In this document: one piece after another, positions 54,287-63,419 of the stretch
How positions within the stretch are numbered: position 1 is the stretch's first letter
Layout: every line of letters begins with the position of its first letter
DNA from: Adineta steineri
Lineage: Eukaryota > Rotifera > Eurotatoria > Adinetida > Adinetidae
Length of the DNA: 64,000 bases
Direction of reading: 5' to 3'
NCBI GenBank assembly: GCA_905250115.1
Contig: CAJNOI010000012.1
Span: 656,533 to 720,532, forward strand
Notes under the pieces: model-generated
The model's input: only the letters and a program-made list of their open reading frames with translations
Told to the model about the DNA's origin: nothing
Database searches by the model: none
Position numbers and translations under genes: made by a program

Positions 54287-54415
54287 CTCGAGGGTGGGTG
54301 GGTGTGGGTGACGGTAAGGGTGAGGGTGAGGGTGAGGGTGTGGGCGTGAGTGTGGGTGTTGTTGTGAATGTGGGTGTTTCTTCATTCTTTGAGATTCACA
54401 CCCTCACCCCTCTTT
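54287..54415. repeat. Telomere-like hairpin, long G-rich arm
   Basis: CTCGAGGGTGGGTGGGTGTG, then GGTGAGGGTGAGGG units, GTGTGGGCGTGAGTGTGGG and a C-rich arm (ATTCACACCCTCACCCC). Confidence 0.75.
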
Positions 54416-54417
54416 CC

Positions 54418-54574
54418 CATAAGCAACACCAGTGACATCTGGTTTCACATTTTTAATCCTGAAGAAATTGCGCTGAAAGCTTTTCGACCTGGGATGCGAG
54501 TAATAGAGATAATCAACTTTCATTGAAATTTTCTTCTATGTTGTATATAAAATTCTATTAAAATCCAAAAGTGT
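54418..54574 (+). repeat. Direct repeat, right copy
   Basis: Similar to 51973-52132 over about 155 bp, starting CCATAAGCAACACCAGTGAC and ending near TATATAAAATTCTATT. Each copy follows a hairpin in the same order, so hairpin plus segment was duplicated as a unit. Confidence 0.7.
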
Positions 54575-54629
54575 GATTAGCTTTATGCGAGAAAAACGGA
54601 AAAAAAAGATATCACATTTCACTTCTTTT

Positions 54630-55245
54630 TTAAGGACTGCGTCACAGTTGCGCGCATTGGCCCTTTTGCGACACAATGGCGTGTAACTGCGTCGCAGTTG
54701 TCGCAGTCAGAACTGCATAAATAGAACTACGCCTAATGCTAAGCATTTGGGATCATACATGCGCCGTAGTTTTCGCAGTGAGAGTCACATAAATAATACT
54801 GCGCTTACTGTTACGCAGTAACCGCATTTGTCTCTCTCACATGTTGAATATTTTTGAATAATAACGATAATTATCCTTAGTGTGTGGGTGTGGGTGGCCA
54901 TGGGTGGGTGCGCGGGTGTGACCATGAGTGTAGGTGAGATGGTGCGAAGTGGGTGCCAGTGTCGGTGTGCGTGTGGACGTGTATGGAATGTGAATGCCGG
55001 TGCGGATTTGACTGTGCGTGTGTATGTCATTATGGATATGGGCGGGATGTGAATAAGGGTGTGTGGCCGGGTGTACATGTGGATCGGGGTATAGAAATAT
55101 GAGTACATGATAACTTGATTATTACGTCGCAATTGCGAGCAACTACGATTATGCGAGGCAGTTACACGCAACTGCGTCGCAGGTTTTCTGCAATTACGCC
55201 TCACAGTGTGATCGCAGTTACGCCGTAGTTACATCGCATTTTGAT
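54630..55245. repeat. Composite repeat: ACTGCG-type blocks around a G-rich array
   Basis: A left block (54630-54830) and a right block (55110-55245) are rich in short dyads such as AACTGCGTCGCAGTT. In the left block a segment of about 75 bp is repeated (CATAAATAGAACTACGCC / CATAAATAATACTGCGC). Between them lies a degenerate array of TGTGGG-like words at about 54880-55090. No coding content seen. Confidence 0.6.
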
Positions 55246-55800
55246 CGTAATGGAAAACGTGGGATAGACAGACCGATCCTCAATAGCCGATATGAGTTCT
55301 ATTTCTGCGTTACATCATCGATCTCTTTATAACATGCGAAATACTGTATCGAACCTCTCCAATGTTTCTGATAAGCAAGTCATCACAATCAAGCATCGAA
55401 AATCAATCTTACCAAATGAATTGCGATGCTTTTTCTTTCAGGCTTTGACTACTTCTGTTTTTGTCAGAGAGGGTAATTTTTTCGGCGATTCGTTTGCTAC
55501 TCTTGCATCGCAGTGACGTGGCACATTTTCAATCTATTATGTCGCCTGTCGTCTTTCTTTGTGTTCTCCTGACTACTTTCAATTTTTAATTCTGTCGAGG
55601 ATTGCAAACGGCAACTGTGAACAAGTTAGAATAAACAATGCAAGACAATTCACTATGCAAAAAGTAACAGAGAGTGAGAGTGAGTATTCGTGTCCTTTGA
55701 CTGGTAACCGTAGCAGCGGCTAGGATTATAGGCTTGTACGTGAGCTTTCATTGAATCCAAATCTCACCCTTCTCATCCCCATTGTACCAACTCCATATCA

Positions 55801-55850
55801 TGAGAGTGTGGGTGTAGGTGATAGCTCGAATCATGCCTCATCCACCGCTT
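55801..55850. repeat. Telomere-like hairpin, GATAGCTCGAATCATG loop
   Basis: TGAGAGTGTGGGTGTAGGTG is followed by GATAGCTCGAATCATG and CCTCATCCACC. The same loop occurs at 61075-61092. Confidence 0.55.
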
Positions 55851-55958
55851 TCATCATTTTTCAGAAAATTAAAATTTACTAGTAGTAAGTGCCTTAATAA
55901 ATCCCTCAAATATATCCGACCCTCTCCCTCACTTGAGGTAAGGATATATCAGGAATGA

Positions 55959-56192
55959 CTAATCCATTTCAGCTAAAATTTTCAGGTTAATCCAACAACA
56001 CTTATGTCTAACTACTGTAAAAACATCAACCAAATCGGTAACATCCGTTGAGCAATGTTCTGCTGTAATCGGCCGTTGCTTAGATGCAATCCCTCCTGGA
56101 AAGTTCATACAATCATCTAAATTGAAGACTATACTGATTATAAGTTCAAATTTATGTTTTCTTGAATGAAAATCTATAACTAAATCCATCAT
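55959..56192 (-). CDS. Small hypothetical protein or exon
   Basis: 77 codons with balanced amino-acid composition (DLVIDFHSRKHKFELIIS; five cysteines, DDCMNFPGG, EHCSTDVTD). There is no signal peptide or known domain. It reads as protein-coding and not as chance, but it may be one exon of a larger decayed gene. No function proposed. Confidence 0.35.
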   Translation of the reverse strand: MMDLVIDFHSRKHKFELIISIVFNLDDCMNFPGGIASKQRPITAEHCSTDVTDLVDVFTVVRHKCCWINLKILAEMD

Positions 56193-56513
56193 TAATTAAA
56201 TCATTGCCAATCTCTGAGTACCCAATTAAAAGATTATGCTAATGGTTTACTAAAAAGTCAGAATATGTCGCTATACATATCTCTGTGAAAAATGTTTCGT
56301 TTCTTACTTCAAATAATATTTATTCTTTCTAATTAAAATATGATTAATTAAAAATTCTAAATGGTTATAATTAATTAATGTAAAAAGAAATTAAAAATGT
56401 ATTTATAAATAAATTTCAGATGATTGTGTAAAATGATAAGATTTAGAAATCAAAAGTTTATTTTTTTGTTAATCATTAAAAAAAATATTAATTTGAAAGT
56501 TCTATTCTAATAT

Positions 56514-56604
56514 CCGAACTTAGCTCAGTTGGCAGAGCGGTAGGCTGTAATGGACATATATCATAGAAACCTATAGGTCCCCAGTTCAAATCTGGGAGTT
56601 CGGA
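56514..56604 (+). tRNA. tRNA-Tyr (GTA) with intron
   Basis: The 7-bp acceptor stem CCGAACT/AGTTCGG closes perfectly, the D arm is GCTCAGTTGGCAGAGC, and the T arm CCCAG-TTCAAAT-CTGGG pairs fully. The anticodon loop is CTGTAA (GTA = Tyr), followed by an intron of about 19-20 nt (TGGACATATATCATAGAAA) and the closing strand CCTAT. An intron one base after the anticodon is standard for eukaryotic tRNA-Tyr. A T-run follows at 56613-56620. Confidence 0.9.
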
Positions 56605-56612
56605 TTTAATCT

Positions 56613-56620
56613 TTTTTTTT
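56613..56620 (+). terminator. Pol III terminator of tRNA-Tyr
   Basis: An eight-T run starting nine bases after the tRNA end. Confidence 0.7.
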
Positions 56621-57088
56621 CTTATAGATCTCTATATTTATTTAATAAAATAATTTTCTTAATATTTAGTAAGGATTCAAATTAAGATATTGAAATACTT
56701 TAAATTATTTTCATTTGTTTTTAGATTTGTTAATAGAGAGAGAGAGTAGAAGAATTCAACTCATTTGCCATTTAAAATAATGAAGTATATTCCTAATTAG
56801 ATGAACATCAATGAACAAAAACACTTTCAAATTTATTGTTAGTGTCAGACCTATAGAAGAAGAATTCGTTGAGAAAAGTACAAATACGCCTTATGTATTC
56901 AAGCAGCTTTTGATGATTGAATCTGTTTCTATGAACTTTTTTTGGACATCACGCGAATAATTCTCTCTCTAAAAAGCTTTGTATTCTAACAATCAGCCTG
57001 CAAAGACGTAAATCCAATTCAAAAAAGAAAAACAGTCAGTATTACATGAACGAATATGAACACCATTATAGATACACAAAACTCATAT

Positions 57089-58480
57089 TTATTTGTCATA
57101 TTGCCTAGCATCAGTACTTATTAGTGGAGTACTTTGACTAGGGATCTTTTCGGAAATATGAGATGATAATCTAATTTTTCTTGAAATAATGATCGCTGGT
57201 ACGATTGTTGCTAATATATTGGCCAAAGCTATAGTTGTAAAATATAGTCCGTTACCAATCGATTCGACAATTATCGCTGTAAATGTTAGCATAATAGATG
57301 TTAACAATAGTTGTACAAAATTATTTGCTGCTACAATATTAGCTGAATATTGTTGATATTTAATTGTATAGAACGAATAGATACCAGGTCGAGTACCTGT
57401 TTGACCGAAAGTAAAAAGGATTATTCCGATGATTGATAATGATACACGGACACCATACTGACATGACCATCCGTACATGATTAGACCAATAGGTGTTAGA
57501 ATAGAAAATAACAATGCTGGTACAACACGTGCCTCATCAATTCTTAATGTTTCTGTATACCTAACTGCTGCATAATCAGATGAAATACCACCGATAATAC
57601 TACCTGAAAACGCTGCAATTGATATTGGAACATATAATATACCGATTAAGTCTGATTTGTAGTCATAAGGTGCTTTAAATAATTGAATAGGAAAGAAAAT
57701 ATGTGCAACATTCATTGACATATATCCTATTGCTAAAACAAAGACATATGGTAGAATTGTTGTCTCTTTTAAGTATGCCAATGTTAAACATGGATTTTGT
57801 AGTTTTGGCTTTACAAGTAAGTCATATTCAAGTAGTTTTGTTCCTGTTTTGTGGTATTCGCATACAATTATATACTGATGTGTTTCAGGTACGAATAAGA
57901 CATAAAGGATAAATAAAACAATTGCAAGAATTGCGACTACAATAAATGTAGATCTCCAACCAAAATGATAAGACAATGGTCCACCAATGACGGGGCCCAC
58001 TAATATCGCCGCAAAATAAAATGCATAGAAAAAAGCGATAGCTCGTCCACGTTCATTTGGTGGATAGATATCAGCAATTGTTGCTTGACCAATAATTAGT
58101 GTTACGCAGATGAAAGCTCCTTGTAACGCACGTGATACTAAAAATATACCTATATTTGATGAAAAGTAAGAACCACCTACGGATAATAAAAAACCACAAA
58201 GTCCAAGTAACATAATTGATCTACGTCCATAACAATCACTTAACACTCCCCAAATAAGTCCACCAAAAGAGTTTCCAAGTATATATACACTCACTGTTAA
58301 TAAACGTAATGTGTCTGTTGTATACAGATCTTTAACTGCAGAAGGTAATGCAGGAACATAAATTAGATCATCGAAATTAGCCAAAAATCCTAAACCAGTA
58401 ACAATAACCAGTACTAAATTCTTTTTGAATTTAGTATAGGTATCATATATAGTTTTTTGATCGGAAACCATAGGTATCAT
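57089..58480 (-). CDS. Second DHA1 MFS transporter, QDR-like
   Basis: 463 aa, single exon, twelve hydrophobic segments. Visible MFS signatures: VYILGNSFGGLIWGVLSDCYGRRSI (motif A), GPVIGGPLSYHFGWRSTF (motif C region) and NERGRAIAFFYAF. The C-terminal half has DEARVVPALLFSILTPIGLIMYGWS, matching the fungal QDR/DTR group more than animal transporters. The central loop contains a hydrophilic segment (residues about 205-235). Predicted role: proton-coupled export of drugs, amino acids or polyamines. Like the transporter at 22919 it is intronless; the two are not close copies and belong to different DHA1 subgroups. Transfer from fungi is the working inference. Confidence 0.8.
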   Translation of the reverse strand: MIPMVSDQKTIYDTYTKFKKNLVLVIVTGLGFLANFDDLIYVPALPSAVKDLYTTDTLRLLTVSVYILGNSFGGLIWGVLSDCYGRRSIMLLGLCGFLLSVGGSYFSSNIGIFLVSRALQGAFICVTLIIGQATIADIYPPNERGRAIAFFYAFYFAAILVGPVIGGPLSYHFGWRSTFIVVAILAIVLFILYVLFVPETHQYIIVCEYHKTGTKLLEYDLLVKPKLQNPCLTLAYLKETTILPYVFVLAIGYMSMNVAHIFFPIQLFKAPYDYKSDLIGILYVPISIAAFSGSIIGGISSDYAAVRYTETLRIDEARVVPALLFSILTPIGLIMYGWSCQYGVRVSLSIIGIILFTFGQTGTRPGIYSFYTIKYQQYSANIVAANNFVQLLLTSIMLTFTAIIVESIGNGLYFTTIALANILATIVPAIIISRKIRLSSHISEKIPSQSTPLISTDARQYDK

Positions 58481-58489
58481 ATTGTATAC

Positions 58490-59145
58490 TTGATCAATAG
58501 GTTAAAAATTAGATAATCTTAATAATAAAAACCGAGTTTGTAGTATAGCTTTCCTTTTTGATTGTCTATTTGTTCTAAATAAACAAAATAATTCTGTTGA
58601 AATCAAAAATACATTACATACTAGAGGATTAAATAAACTGTATTTATTGACAACCTAATCTACTTTCTATTTAGTATAGTCTGTACTCTTACTTATTTTA
58701 CTTTTCGTTCAAGGTTTCTAACACAACAGAGTAAAATAATAGAAATATTTTCTCTACAACTTATTTTTAGAAAATAGTAGTCGTCATAAAACAAATCAAT
58801 GAGAAATAGGAGAGCTGTTAAATATATGATAAAGAGAAGAAATGTTGAAAATACTTGATATTATTGATTTCCAAAGTGAAAATAAAATGTAAGAAAGTCA
58901 ATAGAGAAAGAATACTCGGTGTCATTGTGCAATGACTGATACATTGAAACTTGTGATGCCTGGCAAAGAAAGAATCAAAAGGTAACTTTTTTCGCTCATC
59001 ATTATATCAAACAATTAAATAGAAAACAAAACAAAAATAAAGTGTTATAAAGGCCTTCTAACAAAATGAATAGTAATAAAACTAAAACTTTCGAAAAATC
59101 TACTAAATATCTTATTTTTATATTGTTTCGAAGCTATCTTGATAC
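58490..59145. other. Intergenic, no gene recognised
   Basis: No supported exon or repeat. Confidence 0.4.
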
Positions 59146-60084
59146 ATATGAGTGAATTGCAACTTTTCGGTACAATTGGTGCGAAAAACTGAAAGTAGAC
59201 CTAGACAATTTCTGATCAGTGCATTTTATAATACTCTATGTCTGTGCTACACAGTAAAAATTTCCCAACACTTTCCCGCATATTAACTGAGATACGACTT
59301 ACTCAAAGTAAATGTACTATAAAAAACGTTATTTTATTGAAAAACGTCACTCTACATTTTTCAGTATAATGTAAATTTCTCTTGAACGGTACAAGATCAA
59401 AGGCTGAAATTTTTACCACTAATAGAACTTTTTGTTTTACACATTCTCTAAAAATTTGAGCTAAATCTAACGACCCGTTTGCGAGTTATAAATCAGACAA
59501 TTTTCAAATCGTCACTCTACAAAGCGAGTAAACGTCCTTTTTTTTAGGAAGTTCGTTTTTTTTTGTTTGAAATAAACTTGATAAGAGAGAACCTTTTTAC
59601 ATCAGTTTTCTAGTTAAAGTGTTGGCTTTCTTTTTATATCATCCGCGCGCTGTCAGCTCTATCATAGGCTGAGCTAGAACCGTGTTTCCGTCACTCTACA
59701 TAAAAACGAACAGGTGTCTGTTAAACAATGTGACCAGTAGATGAACGAACCAATGAAAATTCAAACTAAAATTAGTTACATATTTCGATAGAGCGTCAAA
59801 AACTGTACAAAGTAGAACAATTATCTTCTTTTCCTCTTGCCTCTTTATAGTCGAAAAATTTCCTTTTCTTAGCATATGTCATGAAAAAATGACATTTTTT
59901 CATCATAAATTTTTTATAGCTCAGCAATAACATGAGCTAATGAGCTGAAATTTTGCATGGCAGTGAGGGGTTCAAAGCACTATAACATATCAAAAAATCG
60001 TTGAAATCGGCTGGCGCAAACTGGAGTTATTAACGAAATACATCAAAAATCTAATTGTACCAAAAAGTTGCAATTCACTCATAT
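59146..60084. mobile_element. Non-autonomous DNA transposon, 32-bp inverted ends
   Basis: The left end at 59146-59177 (ATATGAGTGAATTGCAAC..) matches the reverse complement of 60053-60084 with a single difference. The 939-bp interior has no long frame. The phrase CGTCACTCTACA occurs three times inside (about 59345, 59509 and 59690). Ends fall in TATA-like context, compatible with TA duplication as in Tc1/mariner elements; the superfamily is not certain. Confidence 0.75.
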
Positions 60085-60790
60085 ATATCGTTAGTTTTTA
60101 GATTTAAATAAACTATTCACTAAAAACATGACAAACACAAAATAATCTATATTTATAGAGCCTTTCTTAAAACTATAGTTATTTTTTCTCATAAAGTACT
60201 CTATACTATATCAAATTTCATTTTTCTCTTATAAAAAACTTTTCTTTCTTCGATAGAATTTAATAAATTATTTGTCATAAATTTAGACAAAATTTTGCTC
60301 TTCTATCGATACTTTCGTCGAAACAAACTTTAAAAAATATTTGATTATTTCATACCTTTCTCTAAGTAAATTGTTGAACAATAATGGATGTTTACGTCGT
60401 TCTTCAATGATGAATAAATTTATATAATTACTATTCTCTTGTCTTAATGGTAGCTTGTTGTTACTGATATGCAAAATGCCTACGAAAAGTGCGTTTTGGA
60501 TGAACAAGAACGCATAAGAAAAAGTATGACTGGTACAGCAATATCGATTTCAATTACATATTTAAATAATATTCCTTCTCATTATCTTTTATAGAAGTAA
60601 TTTACTCTAATAAAAAGAGTATGAAAACTAATTGGTAATGTTTAAATGTAAAAAAACAAAGTAATTGTTTTCTTTCTTATAAAATATTATCTATCATTAA
60701 GTGTATAGTGTATACATGGTGGCTACACCAATTAGTCAAACAAGAAATTGGTCGTGTGCAAAATATGAGTGAGAGAATAATTTATCGAAT

Positions 60791-60862
60791 AAGGGTGTGG
60801 GTGCGGATTTAAGTGGGAAAAACGTGAACACACCGACACTTCTCCAGACTCACACCCTCAAG
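60791..60862. repeat. Telomere-like hairpin
   Basis: AAGGGTGTGGGTGCGGATT faces CAGACTCACACCCTCAAG. Confidence 0.65.
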
Positions 60863-61054
60863 AATTTTAAGTTAAGTAACAACAGTAATGGCATGGATTC
60901 AATATACACTTGAGAGAAGAATATGATACTCTCACACCCAAGCACAGCACCTTCGCTCTTGTTGCCACATAAATATTAAGTTTATAAAATAAACTCCTAC
61001 TTTATTCTCTTCAATCTTATTCAAAATATAAACAAAAACTACTTATAAAAATAT

Positions 61055-61120
61055 CTTGAGGGTGTGGATGTGAGTGATAGCTCGAATCATGTCTCATTCA
61101 CAGTCACCCACATCTTCAAG
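61055..61120. repeat. Telomere-like hairpin, GATAGCTCGAATCATG loop
   Basis: CTTGAGGGTGTGGATGTGAG, loop GATAGCTCGAATCATG, and a right arm CAGTCACCCACATCTTCAAG. The loop is shared with 55801. Confidence 0.7.
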
Positions 61121-61218
61121 ATAGTTATGTGTCAGATAAAAGAGTAATTATTTATCTATTAACATTTTCTAGAATAAGTATAAACTTCAGTTTAATTTGT
61201 GATAGAGTCAATTCTTTC

Positions 61219-62231
61219 TCAGTAAAAATAGTATTGTTGTCCACTGGTAAACGGATAGGTAGATGTATTTCCAAGTTTCTTGATTGCAGGTGAAAAATTG
61301 GAATCAGCATGATAATGACTCGTTGGCATTCCAAACTGATAGTTGAAATGACTCAGTTGCGGCAAAATTCTGGTCATGTCGTATGGCCGATGATAAGATT
61401 GAGAATTCATCAATTCTAAACATATGTAAACAATATTAGTGTTTAAAAGTTTAACAGAATATACTAACGAAGTTGTTGATCTGGTTGCATAGTACTTGAC
61501 CGTGCTAGGTTCTTCGAATGTGAGTTAATAACAAGATAAAGAAGTTCATAAACACTGCTGTATCGATCAGGCCTTTGTCTGCCGTTAGTACTTTTTTCAA
61601 CATTCAAGGCAACACATCGAAAAATAGTGTCAATATCAATATTTGGTCGTGTTATATAGCGAAGTAAATGATAAGTATAAATACTATTTCGATAATTATC
61701 TGCTAAACCGAAGAATGTTGCACCTGCCTCACAGGAATTAGCAATGATTGTTGATGGTGGTGGATGTACTGGTGCCATACCTTGTAATAATCCCAATGGT
61801 TCTCTGTCAACAAAAAACGGTGTTTCACCTACAAGAGTTTGATAAGGTCGTGCGCAGTCGAGAATCAATATAACTGCTCTAGGACCTTTGGTATGCATAA
61901 TTCCAATGATTTCCTCCGCATTATATGCCGACTGTCCGACATTTTCCGAAGAAATCCAATTATTGTCTATTGGCATCAAATACGTATGGCCATTATATTG
62001 CACAGCACGACCAGAAAAATAAACTACTACTATTGCATTTGGTGCAATTGATTCTCTAAATCTGTTTATACGTAATAACATTGTTTGAGATTCCAAATTT
62101 GTTGCACAATGTGATATAAATCCAATTGTACGTAGTGCACACGAGATGTCGTTTGCATCGTTCACACAAGTTCGTCTGGGTTTTACTCGGTAAGTATCAT
62201 TGCCAATGACTAATGCTTGTCTTTGAAACAT
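61219..62231 (-). CDS. Caspase-like p20 protein lacking both catalytic residues
   Basis: Two exons, 61469-62231 and 61219-61415, with a 53-bp GT-AG intron; 319 aa. Residues 1-230 form a peptidase C14 (metacaspase/paracaspase-like) domain: RQALVIGND, NDANDISCALRTIGF, VVVYFSGRAVQYNG and AVILILDCARP. At the catalytic positions the His of FSGHxG is Arg75, and the Cys of DxC is Ala127 (the order reads DCAR where DxCR is expected). Everything else of the fold is well kept (STIIANSCEAGATFF). The C-terminal exon is Tyr/His/Pro-rich and unlike known domains. It is therefore probably a non-proteolytic homologue acting by binding, perhaps to the active paralogue at 63420, with which it is arranged head to head. 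Start set at the ATG at 62231 by comparison with that paralogue. Confidence 0.8.
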
Positions 62232-63419
62232 TATCACAAGTGAATCGGTATGATAATCTAAAAATAAATATCATAATTATAATTTTAATATAGATAACAG
62301 TTCTACAATGTGAAAGTAATCTCAAGAAACTATTACTACTCAGTAGTATGACTACTTTACTAAATTAAGTAATAAATAATGAAAATGTATGCAATAACCT
62401 ATACTCAGTATGAAATGTTTTTACTCTGTTTGTACGTACAACTGATCAAATGACTCATATGTCTTTCTCAACACACCATATTCACAATGTTTCACTTTGA
62501 TAAATGACTATGACGACACATCATTAAATTATATAATGTTACAAATGTAATGGTTCGTTTTTTGCATGTTGACTGTCGAAAATATTTTGGAAAAATCATT
62601 CGCGCTTAAAAATTTTTGATTAAAAACATCTATTGGAAAGGTGTATTACACATTTGTTTTCTTTTCAAAACATGAAAGTTCTCTACATCAATCTTAGACA
62701 AAATCTTTATCAATACAAGTAATCATCATATTACATAAGATTTTATTCTACGTTACAATGAAAAAAAACCTCAGTTTTCATTCGGTAGAAACTCCCAAGT
62801 TGATGGCGATCATACCTGTAATTATAATTAAATAAAATCAATGGACAGTTTCCTGCTACTTAGTGACAAAATGTTATGGTGGAAAAAACATTTCTTGTTT
62901 TCTTTCCTTTTCATTTTGTTCGACCGTAACTAGGGGTGTTACTTTATTTTTATTTTTCTTTATAATAAAGAATAAAGTAACGAAAATCTTTATCTTTATT
63001 TTATAAAGAATAAAGATTTACTTTATTTCTTTACTTTATTTTTAAAATAAAGATTAACTTTATTCTTTATAAAATAAAGATAAAGATTCACTTTATCTTT
63101 ATTTTATAAAGTAAAGATAAAGTAACACCCCTAACCGTAACGAAAAATAAGTGTCAAGTGATATAAAACACATAGAGCCCCCGTTGACGCAATTTTTATT
63201 GCAGTCTATCAAATTTTATTTCAGTAGATGATCTAATTGAAATGAGTTGTGTTTGTTTTAGTAAAAGACTTAGTATTCATTGAATGTCTGAGCTCGAAAT
63301 AATGAGAACTACATTTCTACCGAATACAAAGTTCCAAGAAAATAATCAAAATATTTATTTTAGTTGCTTCTTGTTCAATATTTAACATCTTCGTATTTAT
63401 ATTCATCTGTATTATCACC
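62232..63419. promoter_or_regulatory. Intergenic region between head-to-head caspase-like genes
   Basis: The 1.2-kb spacer separating the divergent genes probably holds both promoters. It is interrupted by the hAT-like element at 62931-63133. No clear TATA box was identified. Confidence 0.3.
62931..63133. mobile_element. hAT-like MITE with 8-bp target duplication
   Basis: Ends are TAGGGGTGTTACTTTAT and its reverse complement ATAAAGTAACACCCCTA. The octamer ACCGTAAC is present directly before (62923-62930) and after (63134-63141) the element. An 8-bp duplication and a TAGGGGTG-type terminus are characteristic of the hAT superfamily. The 203-bp interior is made of CTTTATT/AATAAAG words and cannot encode a transposase. 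Confidence 0.85.

Larger units (their letters stand above)
55250..56513. other. Region of uncertain coding content
   Basis: Somewhat richer in G+C. A 74-codon frame starts at 55292 on the plus strand but has no recognisable content. The 77-codon minus-strand frame at 55959-56192 is listed separately. Confidence 0.35.
60090..61218. other. Intergenic with two hairpins
   Basis: Only the hairpins at 60791 and 61055 could be recognised, plus a lone C-rich half (CTCACACCCAAGCACAGCACC) at about 60932. A 74-codon minus-strand frame at 60283-60507 has no recognisable content. Confidence 0.4.

Noticed and set aside
54785-55204. 139-codon minus-strand frame with Thr/Pro/His/Arg repeats
   Set aside because: It is the translation of the degenerate G-rich array and has no domain features.
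60283-60507. Minus-strand 74-codon frame
   Set aside because: Composition is plausible but there is no homology pattern, splice context or start support.
4307-61120. Treating the repeated hairpins as a CRISPR array
   Set aside because: Copies are kilobases apart, differ in length and sequence, and the genome is eukaryotic.
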